From Emiliania huxleyi CCMP1516 (lineage: Eukaryota; Haptophyta; Isochrysidales; Noelaerhabdaceae): a stretch of DNA of 64,000 nt. The DNA is taken from positions 691,619-755,618 of the forward strand of contig NW_005198900.1 of the NCBI RefSeq assembly GCF_000372725.1. Direction: 5' to 3'. The notes under the pieces are model-generated. The model did no database searches. It was given only the letters and a program-made list of their open reading frames with translations, and had not been told where the DNA came from. A program made the position numbers and the translations under genes. Of the stretch, positions 9,603-20,784 are shown one piece after another (position 1 is the stretch's first letter; every line of letters begins with the position of its first letter).

Positions 9603-11109
9603 TCAAGCAGCGGCGCTGTCCTTCTTCTCAGCAACAGCAGCTTCGGGACGCTCGGTGTCGACTCGCAGCTTGCGGAAACGAGCGGCGGGGTCAGCTGTCG
9701 GCGAAACGTGCTTCTCGTGCGGCGACGTGACGCTGCGATGAGCGGCACGAGATGGTGCACCCGGAGCTGCCGGTGGGCGCCGTGCGGGCGGAGTAGTGCG
9801 CGGGGACGTGCGGGGGGTGGGGGTGGAGGAGTCGAAAGCCGAAGAGGGGGATTGTCGGCGCCGAGAGCCCGAGCCAAAAGATGTGGAGGGGTCCCAACCC
9901 TTCCCCTTTGAGGAGGGTGATCCCGCGGATCGTGGCCTTGCCTTCGAGGGCGAAGCAATTGCCGATCTCGAGGGAGAGTGATTCCACTCTCCACCACGCC
10001 ACGACAAGGTCGACGAGGCGAACAGATCCGGCGAGCGCCTATAGGGCCGACGCTGGGTGAGCCGTGCCTTGACAAGCAGAGCAGGGGAGCAAACACGCTG
10101 CACGCATGCTCTCCGCGTACAGCAGCTGTCGGCCTCGCGCCGAGCCCGCCTTCAGCGCGGCCACGTTGAGAGCTTGCAGCCTCTCAATCTTGGCCTCGTA
10201 GTGGGCCGCGTCGGCGCTGCGGTCGTCGAGGCTTGCCTCTAGCTGCCGATTGAGCTCCTGGACGCTGCGCTGGTGCTCCGTGATGCTACGGTCGCGCTGG
10301 GCCTGGAGATCGCGCACCTCGTCCTCACGCATCCGCTGGAGATGAGCGACCTGCTCCTCGAACTCGATCTCGAGCGCACGCTTCTCGCGAGTCAGCCGTT
10401 CCACCTGCCCATGCAGCTCCAGCCGCGACCGCTCGGAATGCGCTCCCCGCTGGCAGGCGTCTTCGCGGAGCTGCTCGTTGCTCTCGCGGAGCTCGAGCAG
10501 CTCTGCTCGGTCTGCCGCATGCTCAGCCGCCGCCTGCTCGGCCGTCTCCTGCACCTTCGCCTCGAGGGCTGCAACTGCGCGCTTGGCTGCCTCGAGCTCG
10601 GAATGCATCGAGTCGTTCTCGCCCGTCAGCCGGGCGCGCTCCGCCTCGAGCCGCTGCTGAAGGGCGTGCTGGACGTCAGCGGCGCGCGCCACGTGCGTCT
10701 CGTGATCAGCCATCAGCGCCGAGATTGTGTTGTCGCTCTGCTCTGCCGCCGCGCTAAGCGCGATGTGCAGGCGCTCGCGCAGCTGAGACACATCTGCAGC
10801 GTGGGCCATCTCGGCAGCCCGGGCCTTGGCCTCGAGTTGCTCTGCAAAGCGCTGCATCCGGTGTAAAACGTGGCCGTTGGCCGAGAGGAAGCCGCGCGCC
10901 TTGTGCTGCGCCTCCGGGCCGTGTGGTGCAAAGGCGGAGTCGGCCGCAACAAGCGAGGCGGCAAGGGCACGCTGGCACTCGACGCGGGCGCGCGAGGAGT
11001 TGTGGATGGCGTCCTTGAGCACGACCCAGAAGTCGTTGTTGGCGGAGCCGTGGTCGTTGATCTTGTGCGGAAGCGCGGGCCGCGCGCGTGCCGCTACACT
11101 CCTCGCCAT
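9603..11109 (-). CDS. Coiled-coil protein of unknown function
   Basis: Not assigned to a known family. Exon 1 (from the ATG at 11109 to about 10110) encodes some 330 residues. After a short globular start (NDFWVVLKDAIHNSSRARVE) this is almost entirely heptad-like coiled coil rich in Glu, Ala, Arg and Leu, for example VQHALQQRLEAERARLTGEN and HGQVERLTREKRALEIEFEE. One or more introns lie between about 9970 and 10110. The last exon encodes a Ser/Pro-rich tail ending FRKLRVDTERPEAAVAEKKD. Splice sites in this stretch are not certain, and an alternative reading of 9691-10002 exists. The layout suggests a scaffold or cytoskeletal protein; that is inference only. Confidence 0.6.
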
Positions 11110-11188
11110 GGGGACGGTTTCGCGGACCCAAATCGTTTCGGTCAGTGGGGGGGGGATAGGTTCGGGCAGGTTTGGTTAAGTATCTCTT

Positions 11189-12090
11189 GTGAGTCTATCA
11201 GTAAGCGCGGGTTAGCCGTGGGTTCCACCGGGTTAAGCCACACTAACCCAGCACGGGTCAGCACGGGTTAGAACGGGTTACCATAACCCGACGCTAACCC
11301 GGCACTAACCCGACACTAACCCATCCTAACGTATGCCCCTCCGCCGAGCAGCGCGGGTTAGCGCCGGGTTAGTCTCGGGTTAGTCTCGGGTTAGTCTGGG
11401 TTAGGCTTGGGATTGGGTTACGGTTCGTTCCACCCCTCTCTCGTGCGTTCACTCACTCGCCACACCACAGCCGCGGGCGCATGGCGAGCGGGACAGTCTC
11501 ATGCCACAGGATCTATAATGTACCGCCCTCAGCGCACTCCTCCTCCCTAGGGCCATCACTGGCCGGGCCCCCTGCAGCCCGCACTGCCACTGCAGCGGAG
11601 GCCATGGTCGCAACGGGAGGTGTGTCGCGATCAAAGTTACCAACAACATGCCTGTTAACAGAAGACCATGCCGACCTGTTAACAGAATATGTTAACAGAG
11701 GGGTCCCGTACCATGCGGAATCGGCCCTATCAAGTGCTCAAGAGTCAAGTGCGAACGCGGGTGCTCTTCTCAATGAGCACCTTGTCATGCACGGCCTTCT
11801 GCAGCCAAGGCTCCATCGCGGAGGTCGGCTCGGGTGCCTGTCGGGTGCCCGCCGCAGCCGTTTCATCTCGCCAACCAGCTCTAACCCGGGGTGCACTGCA
11901 CTAACCCGGCCCTAACCCACCCCTAACCCGGCGCAAACCCATGCTGACGTATGCCCCCCAGCCGCACGGGTTAGTGCCGGGTTAGTGCCGGGTTAGTGCC
12001 GGGTTATGGTAACCCATTCTGACCCGTGCTAACCCGGGCCGGGTTAGTGAGCACTAACCCGCGCTAACCCGCGCTTACCGATAGACTCAC
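11189..12090. mobile_element. Foldback (MITE-like) element with GGGTTA-rich arms and 6-bp target duplication
   Basis: Ends are inverted copies: GTGAGTCTATCAGTAAGCGC at the left and its complement GCGCTTACCGATAGACTCAC at the right. The inverted arms run about 200 bp each and are made of many GGGTTA/TAACCC units. The element is flanked by TCTCTT at 11183-11188 and 12091-12096, a direct target duplication. The 480-bp interior has no credible gene. Confidence 0.8.
11700..11746 (+). repeat. Repeat shared with 62841-62888 (opposite strand)
   Basis: GGGTCCCGTACCATGCGGAA and the following CCCTATC..GTGCTCA..GTC match the complement of 62841-62888. Lies inside the foldback element. Confidence 0.7.
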
Positions 12091-12123
12091 TCTCTTGGAA
12101 ATCAGCACACATAGCTCACATGA

Positions 12124-12919
12124 TTTTCAGTGTATGTAGCTCTTACGAACATACCCGAGGGTGAACTGCTGACAGGGTTTGCGATGAGGAGCGATCCGAA
12201 AGTGGTATTCGGGTGATCAGATCACTACCGCCGAAGCGCAAGCGCTTGGAGCAAGGGAACTGCCACGTATGGGTCCCAGACTAGCACCCCACCTCGCGAG
12301 CCGACGTTCTGGCTCAGCGAGGTTGCTGCGGAGCACTCGCGGACCGGTTCTTCTGGCCCAGCGAGGCCGCTGCGGGGCACCCGGCGGCTCGGTTCGCTCA
12401 TCAGCGCAAACTCGGTCGTGCAGAAAGTAAGGTGTGTGTGTAAAGGCGGCGCGGCACGGCAAGGGTCGGCGGTAAGGCGGCGCGGCGGCAACAGACGGCA
12501 GGCAGGGCATCGGACGGCGGGACAAACGGCACGGGGCGTGGCACTGTTGAGGTTCGGCGGTACGGCGGCACGGCGGTAACGGACGGCAGGGGGGGGGGCG
12601 GGCTAAACGGCAAGGGCGGCGCGGCACGGAGGAAGGAGCGGCACGGCAGGGAGGAGCAAGGACGGCGCGGTAACATTTTCAGTGTCTGTAGCTCTTACTA
12701 CTTACTAACATGCCCGGAGATTTTCGCTTCGGTGCGCGGCCTGTGGGGTAACATGTAAATTTGCCTGACAACATAACAAACAGATACACAAACAGAGAGT
12801 TTCAAACCCGGTGTCGAACCACCAGCCCGACGCTCACGGATCCAAAAATCGCTTCTCATCGCAAACCCTGTCAGCAGTTCACCCTCGGGTATGTTCGTAA
12901 GAGCTACATACACTGAAAA
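12124..12919. mobile_element. Second foldback element, adjacent to the first
   Basis: About 80-bp inverted ends: TTTTCAGTGTATGTAGCTC plus ACATACCCGAGGGTGAACTG on the left, and the exact complement of both at 12849-12919. A degenerate direct copy of the left end is at 12672-12715 and a partial right-end copy at 12955-13000. The interior is a degenerate GGCGGCGCGGCACGGC minisatellite. No convincing target duplication. Confidence 0.65.
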
Positions 12920-12995
12920 ATAGTTAACCTCCGAGAAACCCATCGGGCCGCTTCTGGCTTCTCATCGCAAACCATGTCAGCAGAGTCCTCATACG

Positions 12996-13110
12996 GGTAG
13001 GTAGGTAGAAAGGTGAAGAACAGCCAGGCTCGGACTGGACACCAATGCGGTATGGGTGGACGCGGGACAGATGATGACGACACGCACGAGCGACACAGAC
13101 ACAAACAATA
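12996..13110 (-). repeat. R1 repeat copy, truncated (GGTA tail)
   Basis: Complement of R1: the tail GGGTAGGTAGGTAGAAAGG comes first, then GAAGAACAGCCAGGCTCGGA and GGTATGGGTGGACGC. It is cut off after ACAAACAATACC. Confidence 0.8.
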
Positions 13111-13268
13111 CCAAAAAGAAAGAATTTTACTATACAAGCCCCTCTCACAGCAGACTGGCTCGGACTGGCACTACAAAAGAAAGAAAAGATTCTGCCCAGA
13201 GCCGCGCAGCTGTGCCAAGCTCCAAGCCTTGCCACCCAGCCTTGCCGAACCCGAACGACGCTTGATAA

Positions 13269-15213
13269 ATGAGCCGCGCGCTGCGGCGCACCTCATCTCG
13301 CTTGCACCGCAGCGGCGCGCGCCACTTTTCCGCCGCCGCGCCTGTCCTCGGCCAGGACCACCGGCTCGTTGTGGCCTCGCCGGCGCCGCCGCTGCAGCTT
13401 CCTGCGCCAGGCTCCCTCCCAAACTTTTCGGACTTCATCTGCTCGGGCTTCGCCAAGAATGGCGACAAGCCTGCTGTGGTTGTGGACAACCCGGAGGGGC
13501 CGGCGGACGTGAGGACCTTTGCGGACCTGCTCGCCGACGTGGGGAGCGTGGCGCACGAGCTGCGCTCCGTACTCGGCTTCTGTCCGGGCGACAGGGCGCT
13601 GCTCATCTCGCCGAATCACGCGGACTACTTCACGGCCGTGCACGCCGTGCTGAAGCTGAACGGCGTGCTCTCGCCGGCAAACCCGCTCTACTCAGCGACT
13701 GAGATCGGGAGGCAGCTCGAGGACTGCGAGGCGACGGTAGTCATGGCGCACCCCTGCTGCCTGGAGAAGGCGCTCGAGGCTGTCCGCGCGTCGGGGCGGG
13801 CCGACGCCATCTCGGTCCTCGTCCTCGGAGCCGACGCGCCCGCCGGCGCGACACCGCTCGATGCGCTGAAGGGCACGGGCGCCGCGGCGCCTTTGCTCGG
13901 CGCGGTGGAGGACGACCAGCTGGCGGTGCTGCCGTACTCGAGCGGTACCACCGGGATGCCGAAAGGGACGATGCTCACGCACCGCAACCTCATCGCCAAC
14001 GTCCTCCAGTTCGAGTTCGTGGACGGCCGCTTCTGGAGCCGGGGCGGCGAGACGCTCGTGAGCCCGCTGCCCTTCTTCCACATCTACGGCTTCACGGCGT
14101 CGCTCAACATATCGCTCTACTACGACTGCACGTGCGTGACGATGCCCGCCTTCGACCTCGAGCGCTTCCTCTCCCTCGTGCAGGAGCGGCGCTGCACCAG
14201 GGCTCCCTCTCGCCTGCCGCCTGCCGCAGAACAGTCACCGGGCCGCGGCCGCCGACGCGCCGTGGACGTGTCCCCTAGGCGCAGCTCGTGCCGCCAATCA
14301 TCCTCGGCCTGGCGAAGCACCCGCTCGTCGACTCGTACGACCTGAGCTCGCTCAAGACCATCGTATCGGGCGCCGCGCCGCTCGCGCGCGAGGTTGGCAA
14401 CGAGTGCGCCGCGCGGCTCGGCGTGGCCGTCAAGCAGGCACGGGGTGTAGGGTGAGAACTGTGGTACGACCTCCAGGTGCGACCTCCGGTGGGTTATGAT
14501 GATCCTGATGGAGCCTTGGCATTGTTGTTGCCGTGCGGGTGAGGATGTCACTCGGCGTGGTCGTCAAGCAGGCGTGGGGGATGAGCGAGCTCGCGCCGAT
14601 CGGCAGCGTCAACCCAGACGGCGACAACCGGCCGGGCTCGAGCGGCGTCGCGGTCGCCTCGATGCTGTACAAGATCGTCGACCCCGAGAGCGGAGAGCTG
14701 CTGCCGCGCGGCGAGGAGGGCGAGGTGGTGTGCACGGGGCCAAACGTCATGGCGGGCTACCTCAACAACCCGGAGGCGAACGCGCACGCCTTTGACGCGG
14801 ACGGCTGGTTCCGGACGGGCGACATCGGCTACGCCGACGAGGACGGCTACCTCTACTTCACGGACCGGCTCAAGGAGCTGATCAAGTACAAGGGCTTCCA
14901 GGTGCCGCCCGCCGAGCTCGAGGCGCTGCTGCTCTCGCACCCGCAAATCGTCGACTCGGCGGTGATCCCGGTGCCTTCCGACACGGCCGGCGAGGTGCCG
15001 CGCGCCTTCGTCACCCTCGCGCCAGGGGCGGACTTCGACGCCGACTCCATCGCCGCCTGGGTCGCCGAGCGGGTCGCGCCGCACAAGAAGCTCCGCGGCG
15101 GCGTCGTGCAGATGGTCGCCCCCGACGCCATCCCAAAGTCGGCGGCGGGCAAGATCCTAAGGAGAGTCCTCGTGCAGAGAAACAAGGCGGGCGAGTTCGA
15201 CCCGCAGGCGTGA
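13269..15213 (+). CDS. 4-coumarate:CoA ligase-like acyl-CoA synthetase (ANL superfamily), probably organellar
   Basis: Exons 13269-14201, 14279-14437 and 14572-15213 give 577 residues, the usual size for this family. Adenylate-forming motifs are complete: P-loop [18 protein letters not shown], then [48 protein letters not shown], the hinge [20 protein letters not shown], and the catalytic lysine in [11 protein letters not shown]. The enzyme activates a carboxylic acid with ATP and transfers it to CoA. The N-terminus ([21 protein letters not shown]) is basic and Ser-rich like a mitochondrial presequence. Both introns start with GC and end with AG. The second intron is flanked by near-identical copies of the exon sequence encoding GV(A/V)VKQ. 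The acid substrate cannot be read from the sequence. Confidence 0.88.
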
Positions 15214-15463
15214 TGACACGCATGTACTGTACACACACCGCACAGCTCAGGGGCGCACCCGCCTCATGGATGTCCGGCCGGGGGCGGTTGTGGGTTGATC
15301 TGTCCCACCACACAGCGCGTCTCGCGTAGTCGTACGCGGCTCTACAAAAGCGATAGACTGTGTGTGAAATCCCCTTTTTTAGTATAAAACGCCGATTCGG
15401 CGCGCCCACGCCACGCGGGGGTCCTACACATGCACATGTTGCACATGCATACGGCTACGCGCG

Positions 15464-16463
15464 CTAGAGCCACCCGCGCGCCTCGCATCCCGCCTTCAGC
15501 CCCTCGTACAGCGCAAGCGTGATGCCGAACTGGGGCGCGGAGCGCAGCACACGCTCCGGCCCTCCCGCGAAGAGCCCCGCGACCCCGCCCTCGGACAGGA
15601 CACGGCGGCCGGCGGCAAGCGGACCCACCCCGCCGCTCGCCAGGCCGCGCGTCGCCACGTTCGCACCGACGACCGCCGCAGCGCCGTCTCTCAGCTCCGC
15701 CGGCTCCTCGCGCTCCTAACGGAAACGGCTTGCCATTGGTCCGCCTGTCTAGCTGCCTACCATCTCCAAGCCGCCTCTCGCCACGCACCTCCTGCAGCCG
15801 CGTCTTGACCACGTCTGCGGGCGTGGTGAGGTACGCAGCGGGCGCCGCGGCGAGCATGCCCGCCGTCAGCGAGAGCAGTGCGCCAGTCATGTGCATGTCG
15901 CCCTCCGCCAGCATCGTCCTCGCGCTGGCGTAGACGGGGAAGAGGATCGCGCTGAAGAGCGAGTCGCGAGCTGCGCACGCTGCAGCGCCGGTGTAGAGCA
16001 CTAGCGGATTCGAGGCCGCCCCGAGCCGCTGCAGCACGCCAAGCGGGCTGTCCGGATTTGAGGAGAGCTGGAGCCGCACCTTCACGATCTCCAGCGGATT
16101 GGTGGCAACCACCTGGCACAGCCCCGCCAACGCGCCGGAGAGTGCCTCGCCGAGGAGCGGAGCACTCTGGTCGTGCACAAACAGCTTGATAGATTTCTCG
16201 GGTACGACGCCCGTAAGCTGAACGCCGAGGCCACTGTACAGAGAGAGCAAGCCCTCACTGCGTACCAGCGAGAGGGCGGCGCGGACTCCACTTCCACCGT
16301 AGCTTTTCTGCGCTGTCTCGCTCTGCAGCCGTGTTTTGATGCTGTCAAAGGGATACACGGCCAGGGCGCCAGCGGCGCCAGCGGCGCCAGCAGCGGCAAG
16401 ATTGACCACTGTTGGAGGTGGTGCACAGATTGCAATCCCGAGGACGAGAGCGACGCTGAGCAT
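15464..16463 (-). CDS. SLC25 mitochondrial-carrier-family transporter
   Basis: Exons 16463-15789 and 15715-15464 (GT-AG intron at 15716-15788) give about 308 residues, the usual carrier length. All three carrier repeats show the signature PX(D/E)XX(K/R): [20 protein letters not shown] and [10 protein letters not shown], followed by glycine-rich helices ([20 protein letters not shown]) and a C-terminal [19 protein letters not shown] helix resembling aspartate/glutamate and SAM carriers. The frame is open upstream to an ATG at 16631; the ATG at 16463 is preferred because it gives the standard size and begins with a hydrophobic leader ([13 protein letters not shown]), unusual for a mitochondrial carrier and possibly a plastid or ER signal. 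Substrate unknown. Confidence 0.85.
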
Positions 16464-17468
16464 CGTCTGTGACAGTGCGACAGCGACAGCACACGTCCCG
16501 GGTGCGTCCGGCTTTGACTGAACGCGCCCCGGCAGCGCCCAGCCTCGGTCGGAAGATGCTTGTCGCGAGGTTCTCGCGGTGGATATCCTTTGCCCGCGTT
16601 TGGTAGCGAGGATTGGTGTAACCCGAGCCACGGAGGCGTGTTTTCTGACGGCCGACCGTCAGTGCACGGAGTTGCCCCTTCTCCGACTGCCCCGGCTAGT
16701 TCCCGAGGTCGTCGGGTGTGACCCCTGCGGAAGAATTCTGCAACCCAAGTCCCTCTCACAGCAGACTGGCACGGACTTGCACCACAAAAGGCACAGCAGA
16801 CGGCTTGAAGAAGGTCGGCTTGAAGAATTTGAATTCCGGCTTCTCGTCGATTCTCGTCCTGCCATCCCTGTCCTCCTCCCCCATCCTCCCCCTCGTTTGG
16901 GTTGTCTGTTTTGCTTTCCTTCCTTCCTTTACCTTTTTCCCTCTCTTGGGTTGGGTGGTCTCATTCTTTCTTTCTTTTTCCATTTCTGCATCTGATTGAT
17001 TATTTTCTTTTCTTTCTCTCTCTCTTCGAGATTTAGGTATGGGGGAGAACGTCATCGCTCACCGCACAGGCCGGCGACCTCCCTCCCTTGCGCGTTGATT
17101 ATGCGCACCGTGCACGCTACCGAGAGGCACAGCCACACTCAGGGATTTCAAGAAGAGGGGTGTAGCGGGTGGAGCTGTGGCGCCGGGGCGCAGAGAGGTC
17201 GAGGGTTTCCCGGATCCCGCTTGTCCTTCCCATCAATGCGGCGCGCGCGCCCCGGCGCGGTCATGCCATGACGAATGAGAGTCATGGGCGCGGTCTCGTG
17301 GAATTCCACCTCCCCCATCACACAAAACCAACACGCGTGTGTCACACAAACCCCGCCGGCGGCCTGCCACCGCCGACCGCACATCGGACCGCAGAGCAGA
17401 GGCTCCGGGCCCAGGCCCTCGCTGGTCGCTACGCGCCACCGGAGCCCGCCCCGGCGCCGTCCTCTCGC
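16464..17468. other. Intergenic; repeat fragments
   Basis: No gene. 16733-16800 repeats 13118-13190 (CCCTCTCACAGCAGACTGGC). 16860-16985 is an R2-family end with a TTCC/TTTC tail. The rest is unremarkable. Confidence 0.5.
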
Positions 17469-18275
17469 CTAGCCGACGGGTGGCGAGGGCGCCTCCGCGC
17501 TTGGCCACGCGATCCAGAGGAACATGAGGAGGACGACGGCGAAGATGCCGCGCAGCACGGCCTTGTTCGTCGCTGCGCGGCGGCCCATCTGGCGCAGCAC
17601 GCGGCGCGACGCCTCCAGCCCCTCGCGCGCGGCGCCGAGCGTGCCGCGCGTCCGCATCAGCGTCTCCCGCTGCCGCGCAAGGTCGCCCATGATGGCGGCT
17701 CCCCGCTCCTCCATGTCGAGGGTGGCGGCGTGCGCCTCGCGCAGCCGGTTGGTCGAGCTCGCCAGCCGGTCCGAGTTGGCCAGCATCCGCTCGCTCTCGT
17801 CGCGCCCGCCTCCGTCCCCGCTCGCCGCCGAGAAGAGCTCCTCGCGTATGCAGTCCGAGGCGACGGCGGCCGCCTGGCGCGCGTCGGCGCGCGTCGCCTG
17901 CGCGATCGATGGCGGAGGCGCGTGGAGGTGCGTCCGGCGGGAAAGTCTGCTCTCCTCTTCACATGATGGCCGCGTGGCACACGGGCGCGGCAGAGGTGCA
18001 CACGGGCGGCGCACCTCCCGCAAGCGGCGTGAGAGGTCTGTCAGCTCGGAGCGGTAGGCGCGGATGCGCGAGGAGAGAGGCGCCCGCTCCGTCTTTGGGA
18101 GAGCGCCCGCCTCCATCTCCAGCATCGACACCACCTCGCGCGCTGCGTCGATGGAACGCGACGCCGCCGCCGCCGCCTGCTGCCGGTCGTCGCGGTCCGC
18201 AGTGGCCCTGGCCGTCTCCAGGTGGGCGGCGGCCTCAGAGCTGTGCGCGCGGTACTCGTCCTCGTACTCCTCCAT
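17469..18275 (-). CDS. VTI1: VTI1-type Qb-SNARE
   Basis: Spliced length is 229 residues, close to other VTI1 proteins. One GT-AG intron (17898-18014) is a multiple of three. The N-terminal half is a three-helix V-SNARE domain (EEYEDEYRAHSSEAAAHLET). The SNARE motif follows, with heptads in RLASSTNRLREAHAATLDME and DLARQRETLMRTRGTL, a stretch highly characteristic of VTI1. The protein ends with one membrane anchor, GIFAVVLLMFLWIAW, and a very short luminal tail. VTI1 contributes the Qb helix to SNARE bundles in Golgi, endosome and vacuole fusion. VPS41, a HOPS tethering subunit of the same route, lies 2.5 kb away, which is probably chance. Confidence 0.85.
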   Translation of the reverse strand: MEEYEDEYRAHSSEAAAHLETARATADRDDRQQAAAAASRSIDAAREVVSMLEMEAGALPKTERAPLSSRIRAYRSELTDLSRRLREVRRPCAPLPRPCATRPSCEEESRLSRRTHLHAPPPSIAQATRADARQAAAVASDCIREELFSAASGDGGGRDESERMLANSDRLASSTNRLREAHAATLDMEERGAAIMGDLARQRETLMRTRGTLGAAREGLEASRRVLRQMGRRAATNKAVLRGIFAVVLLMFLWIAWPSAEAPSPPVG

Positions 18276-18428
18276 TATATATCACAGAAACGATGACCAG
18301 CGCCTCCTCGGTAGAAACTTGAAAAAAGAAATAACTCCGCTGCTCAGATTGGGCGGCGCTCGTCGGCGTTGCGGCGCTATGGCGCTCGCGGCGCGCTCGT
18401 GGCGTTCAGGCGGCTCGCACAGCGCCCA

Positions 18429-18442
18429 CCCACGCACACACG

Positions 18443-18512
<70 letters not shown>

Positions 18513-18546
18513 CACACACACACGCACACACACACACACACACACA
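18429..18546. repeat. (CA)n microsatellite
   Basis: About 115 bp of almost pure CA with a few CG interruptions. Confidence 0.95.
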
Positions 18547-18814
18547 TGCATGTACAGACACACAACCCCTTCCCCTTCCCCCACAAGGGCGAGGACACAC
18601 ACAGGACGCACCTCTAGCGAGGCCCGCATAGCATGTGGGAGACTCCTGCCGCCGCCCCTGCCACCCCTGTGTCAGTGTGCCTGTGGTAGCGAGAGACTGC
18701 CAGCGACAAGCTGGAGGCAGGTCGCTAGACTGAGATGAGACCGCCAGTGGAGTTGGGAGTCCACCGTGCACCGCGCTGCGAGCCTGTCGTGTCCCTTGTC
18801 AGGAGCAGGAGAGC

Positions 18815-19120
18815 CCCACCGGTCCCCCTGATCGTCCTTCCAAAATCCTGCTCGTGCAGGTGGGGACCCTGTCCTCCTCCCCATCCCTCGTTTGGGTTTG
18901 TCAGCGGAAGAAGCGACAAGAGAGAGAACGACGAGAGTGGGACGACCGCGAGGTGGCATGAAGGTTGCAACGAGAATTGGCGAGGGACTGCGAAGAGAGA
19001 TAGGAAGAGGCGGACGCACAAGGGTGGGCGACGGCTAGCGCATCACACCCTCTCTTTTTTTCTGATTCCAACAGACACACACACACACACACACACAACC
19101 AGGCTAAACTTGAAAAAAGG
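18815..19120 (+). repeat. Mosaic of R2-family segments
   Basis: Contains CAGGTGGGGACCCTGTCCTC and CATCCCTCGTTTGGGTTTGT (also at 45950 and 50660), then AGAGAGAACGACGAGAGTGG with GGGACGACCGCGAGG (also at 58920), then GGCGAGGGACTGCGAAGAGA and GGGTGGGCGACGGCTAGCGC (also at 9060 and 19390). Ends near a short CA run. Confidence 0.7.
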
Positions 19121-19877
19121 ATAACGCACGCGCCCTCAGCGGAGCTGGGAAAAGGACCGCCGCAAGCGGCGTGGCGTGGGTCGGTTGTGCATCCATCCCT
19201 CCCAGGCCCCTCTGCGCCTCGCTAAACTTGAAAAAAGTGCGTTCAGTGCTTGTATTGTAGAGAGTGACTGACCATGTCGCATGTGCACAATATCTCTCAG
19301 TCTAGCTATTCCTCTAGCCAAGGAGAAGAATTTGCGCAAAAGTCGGGGCTGAAAAACCATTGGTGTGGGTAAGGGCGTAGACGCCCTTAGTGTGGGCGAC
19401 GGCTAGCGCACCACACTCCTCTCCTTAAAATCCCTGTGTGGTGGCGGCGTGCCGTCCTCCCATCCCTTCTATTTCTTTTCTTTTTCCATGTGAAATCACG
19501 AACCCTGTCGAGACGCAGTCGCACCGCGTGCTGGGCACGGCTACAGGTGTACGGGTCGGCGCCTTCCTTCAGGTGCGTTTTGATGACACGGATACTGCAA
19601 TAAAAATACCGATCACATCTTTTTTTCGCCGCGGCTGCTGCCTCCGCCAATACGACGGCGGGCGCCGCCGGCCGCCGCCCCTGGAACGCCTCCGAGCCCT
19701 CAGCAAACGCGTGGCACCGCCGGATCACGTCCGCACACGCTGCCTTGCGCATGCCTCCGCCTTGCAAAAGTGAAAAGAGTGCTCCAAGAGCGGCACACTC
19801 AGTGAGCGCGCGGACAGCGTGCTCACGATCCGGAGCAGCAGCGCGCGGCATGGTTTCTCTCTGAAGAAGTTTATAGG

Positions 19878-20066
19878 TTAGGTTAGGTTAGGTAGGGAGG
19901 TGAAGTCTGAAGAACAGCCAGGCTCGGACCTGGACACCCAACGCGGTATGGGTGGACGCGAGACAGATGATGACGACACGCACGAGCGACACACAGACAC
20001 AAACAGGCTCACCAAGTCACACAGCCAGTTGGCTGCCACACACCCTGAGTGGGCACATAACTCTGA
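19878..20066 (-). repeat. R1 repeat copy (tail TAGGT)
   Basis: Begins with the tail GGTTAGGTTAGGTTAGGTAG, then GAAGAACAGCCAGGCTCGGA, GGTATGGGTGGACGCGAGAC, and the 5' part GCCACACACCCTGAGTGGGC. Same layout as the copies at 8822 and 36154 on the other strand. Confidence 0.8.
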
Positions 20067-20324
20067 AGAAATAGGGAAGACAAAGCATTTCACGGTGTGC
20101 TCAGATTGGGCTGCCAGAGCCGTTCGATTTCTCGTCCTGAAAGGGTTAAAAAGAAAGAAAGAAAACAGACACAGCCCAAGGGAGGGATGGGAGGACGGGT
20201 TATACATAAAATAAATAAAACGGACACGCCAGGGGGGGTATGGTCTCGATCGAGGTGGGTTGGTTGCGTGATGTGACCGTACCTTACCCCGCAAAAAGTC
20301 CGAACCCAGCGCTGCTGTCCGCTG

Positions 20325-20656
20325 AGGCCACCGGCCAAAACGCAAAACCACATACATATCTTGAAGGTCCGATACTGGAAGCCCATATAGGCACCTTACA
20401 CTCCCCCGCAGTATCGCACCTCTTGAGCGACACTACGTTTCCGCAGCTGGGGATTCTCCGGGTACCCCTCTTTGTACCCGTGCTGGCCGGATGCTTCCTC
20501 CTCCGACCGAACAACTCAAGTTCGATCGGCCCCAGTCTCGAACTGGCAGCCACTATCATCTATGATCTATCTATCTCACTCACTCACCGGAGGTACCATG
20601 TCCGAAGAGGCCACCGGCCAAAAGCGCATATCTTGAAGGTCCGATACTGGAAGCCC
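20325..20656 (+). repeat. Pair of direct repeats about 280 bp apart
   Basis: GAGGCCACCGGCCAAAA and ATATCTTGAAGGTCCGATAC followed by TGGAAGCCC occur at 20325-20385 and again at 20606-20656. Confidence 0.7.
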
Positions 20657-20784
20657 TAATGGACTATAGGTAGAAATGTGAAGAACAGTCAGACTGGAAA
20701 CCTCCTACAACAAGGCGAAAAAAAAGAACGAGCGGTCCCCTCGGCAAGCCGCTGCCGACATCGCCTCGGCCGTCCGGAGAAACA

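Larger units (their letters stand above)
19121..20784. other. Gene-free, repeat-built region
   Basis: Made of R2 pieces (19395-19490 and, reversed, 20155-20236 with an AAATAAAT tail), a long reversed R1 copy (19878-20066), a short R1 end (20661-20695), and two direct repeats 20325-20385 and 20606-20656. No gene can be supported. Confidence 0.6.

Noticed and set aside
11205-12085. Telomere or chromosome end
   Set aside because: The TTAGGG-like units are short, degenerate and in inverted orientation, bounded by a target duplication, with genes on both sides.
18429-18629. Cysteine/valine-rich minus-strand protein
   Set aside because: It is a translation of the CA/TG microsatellite.
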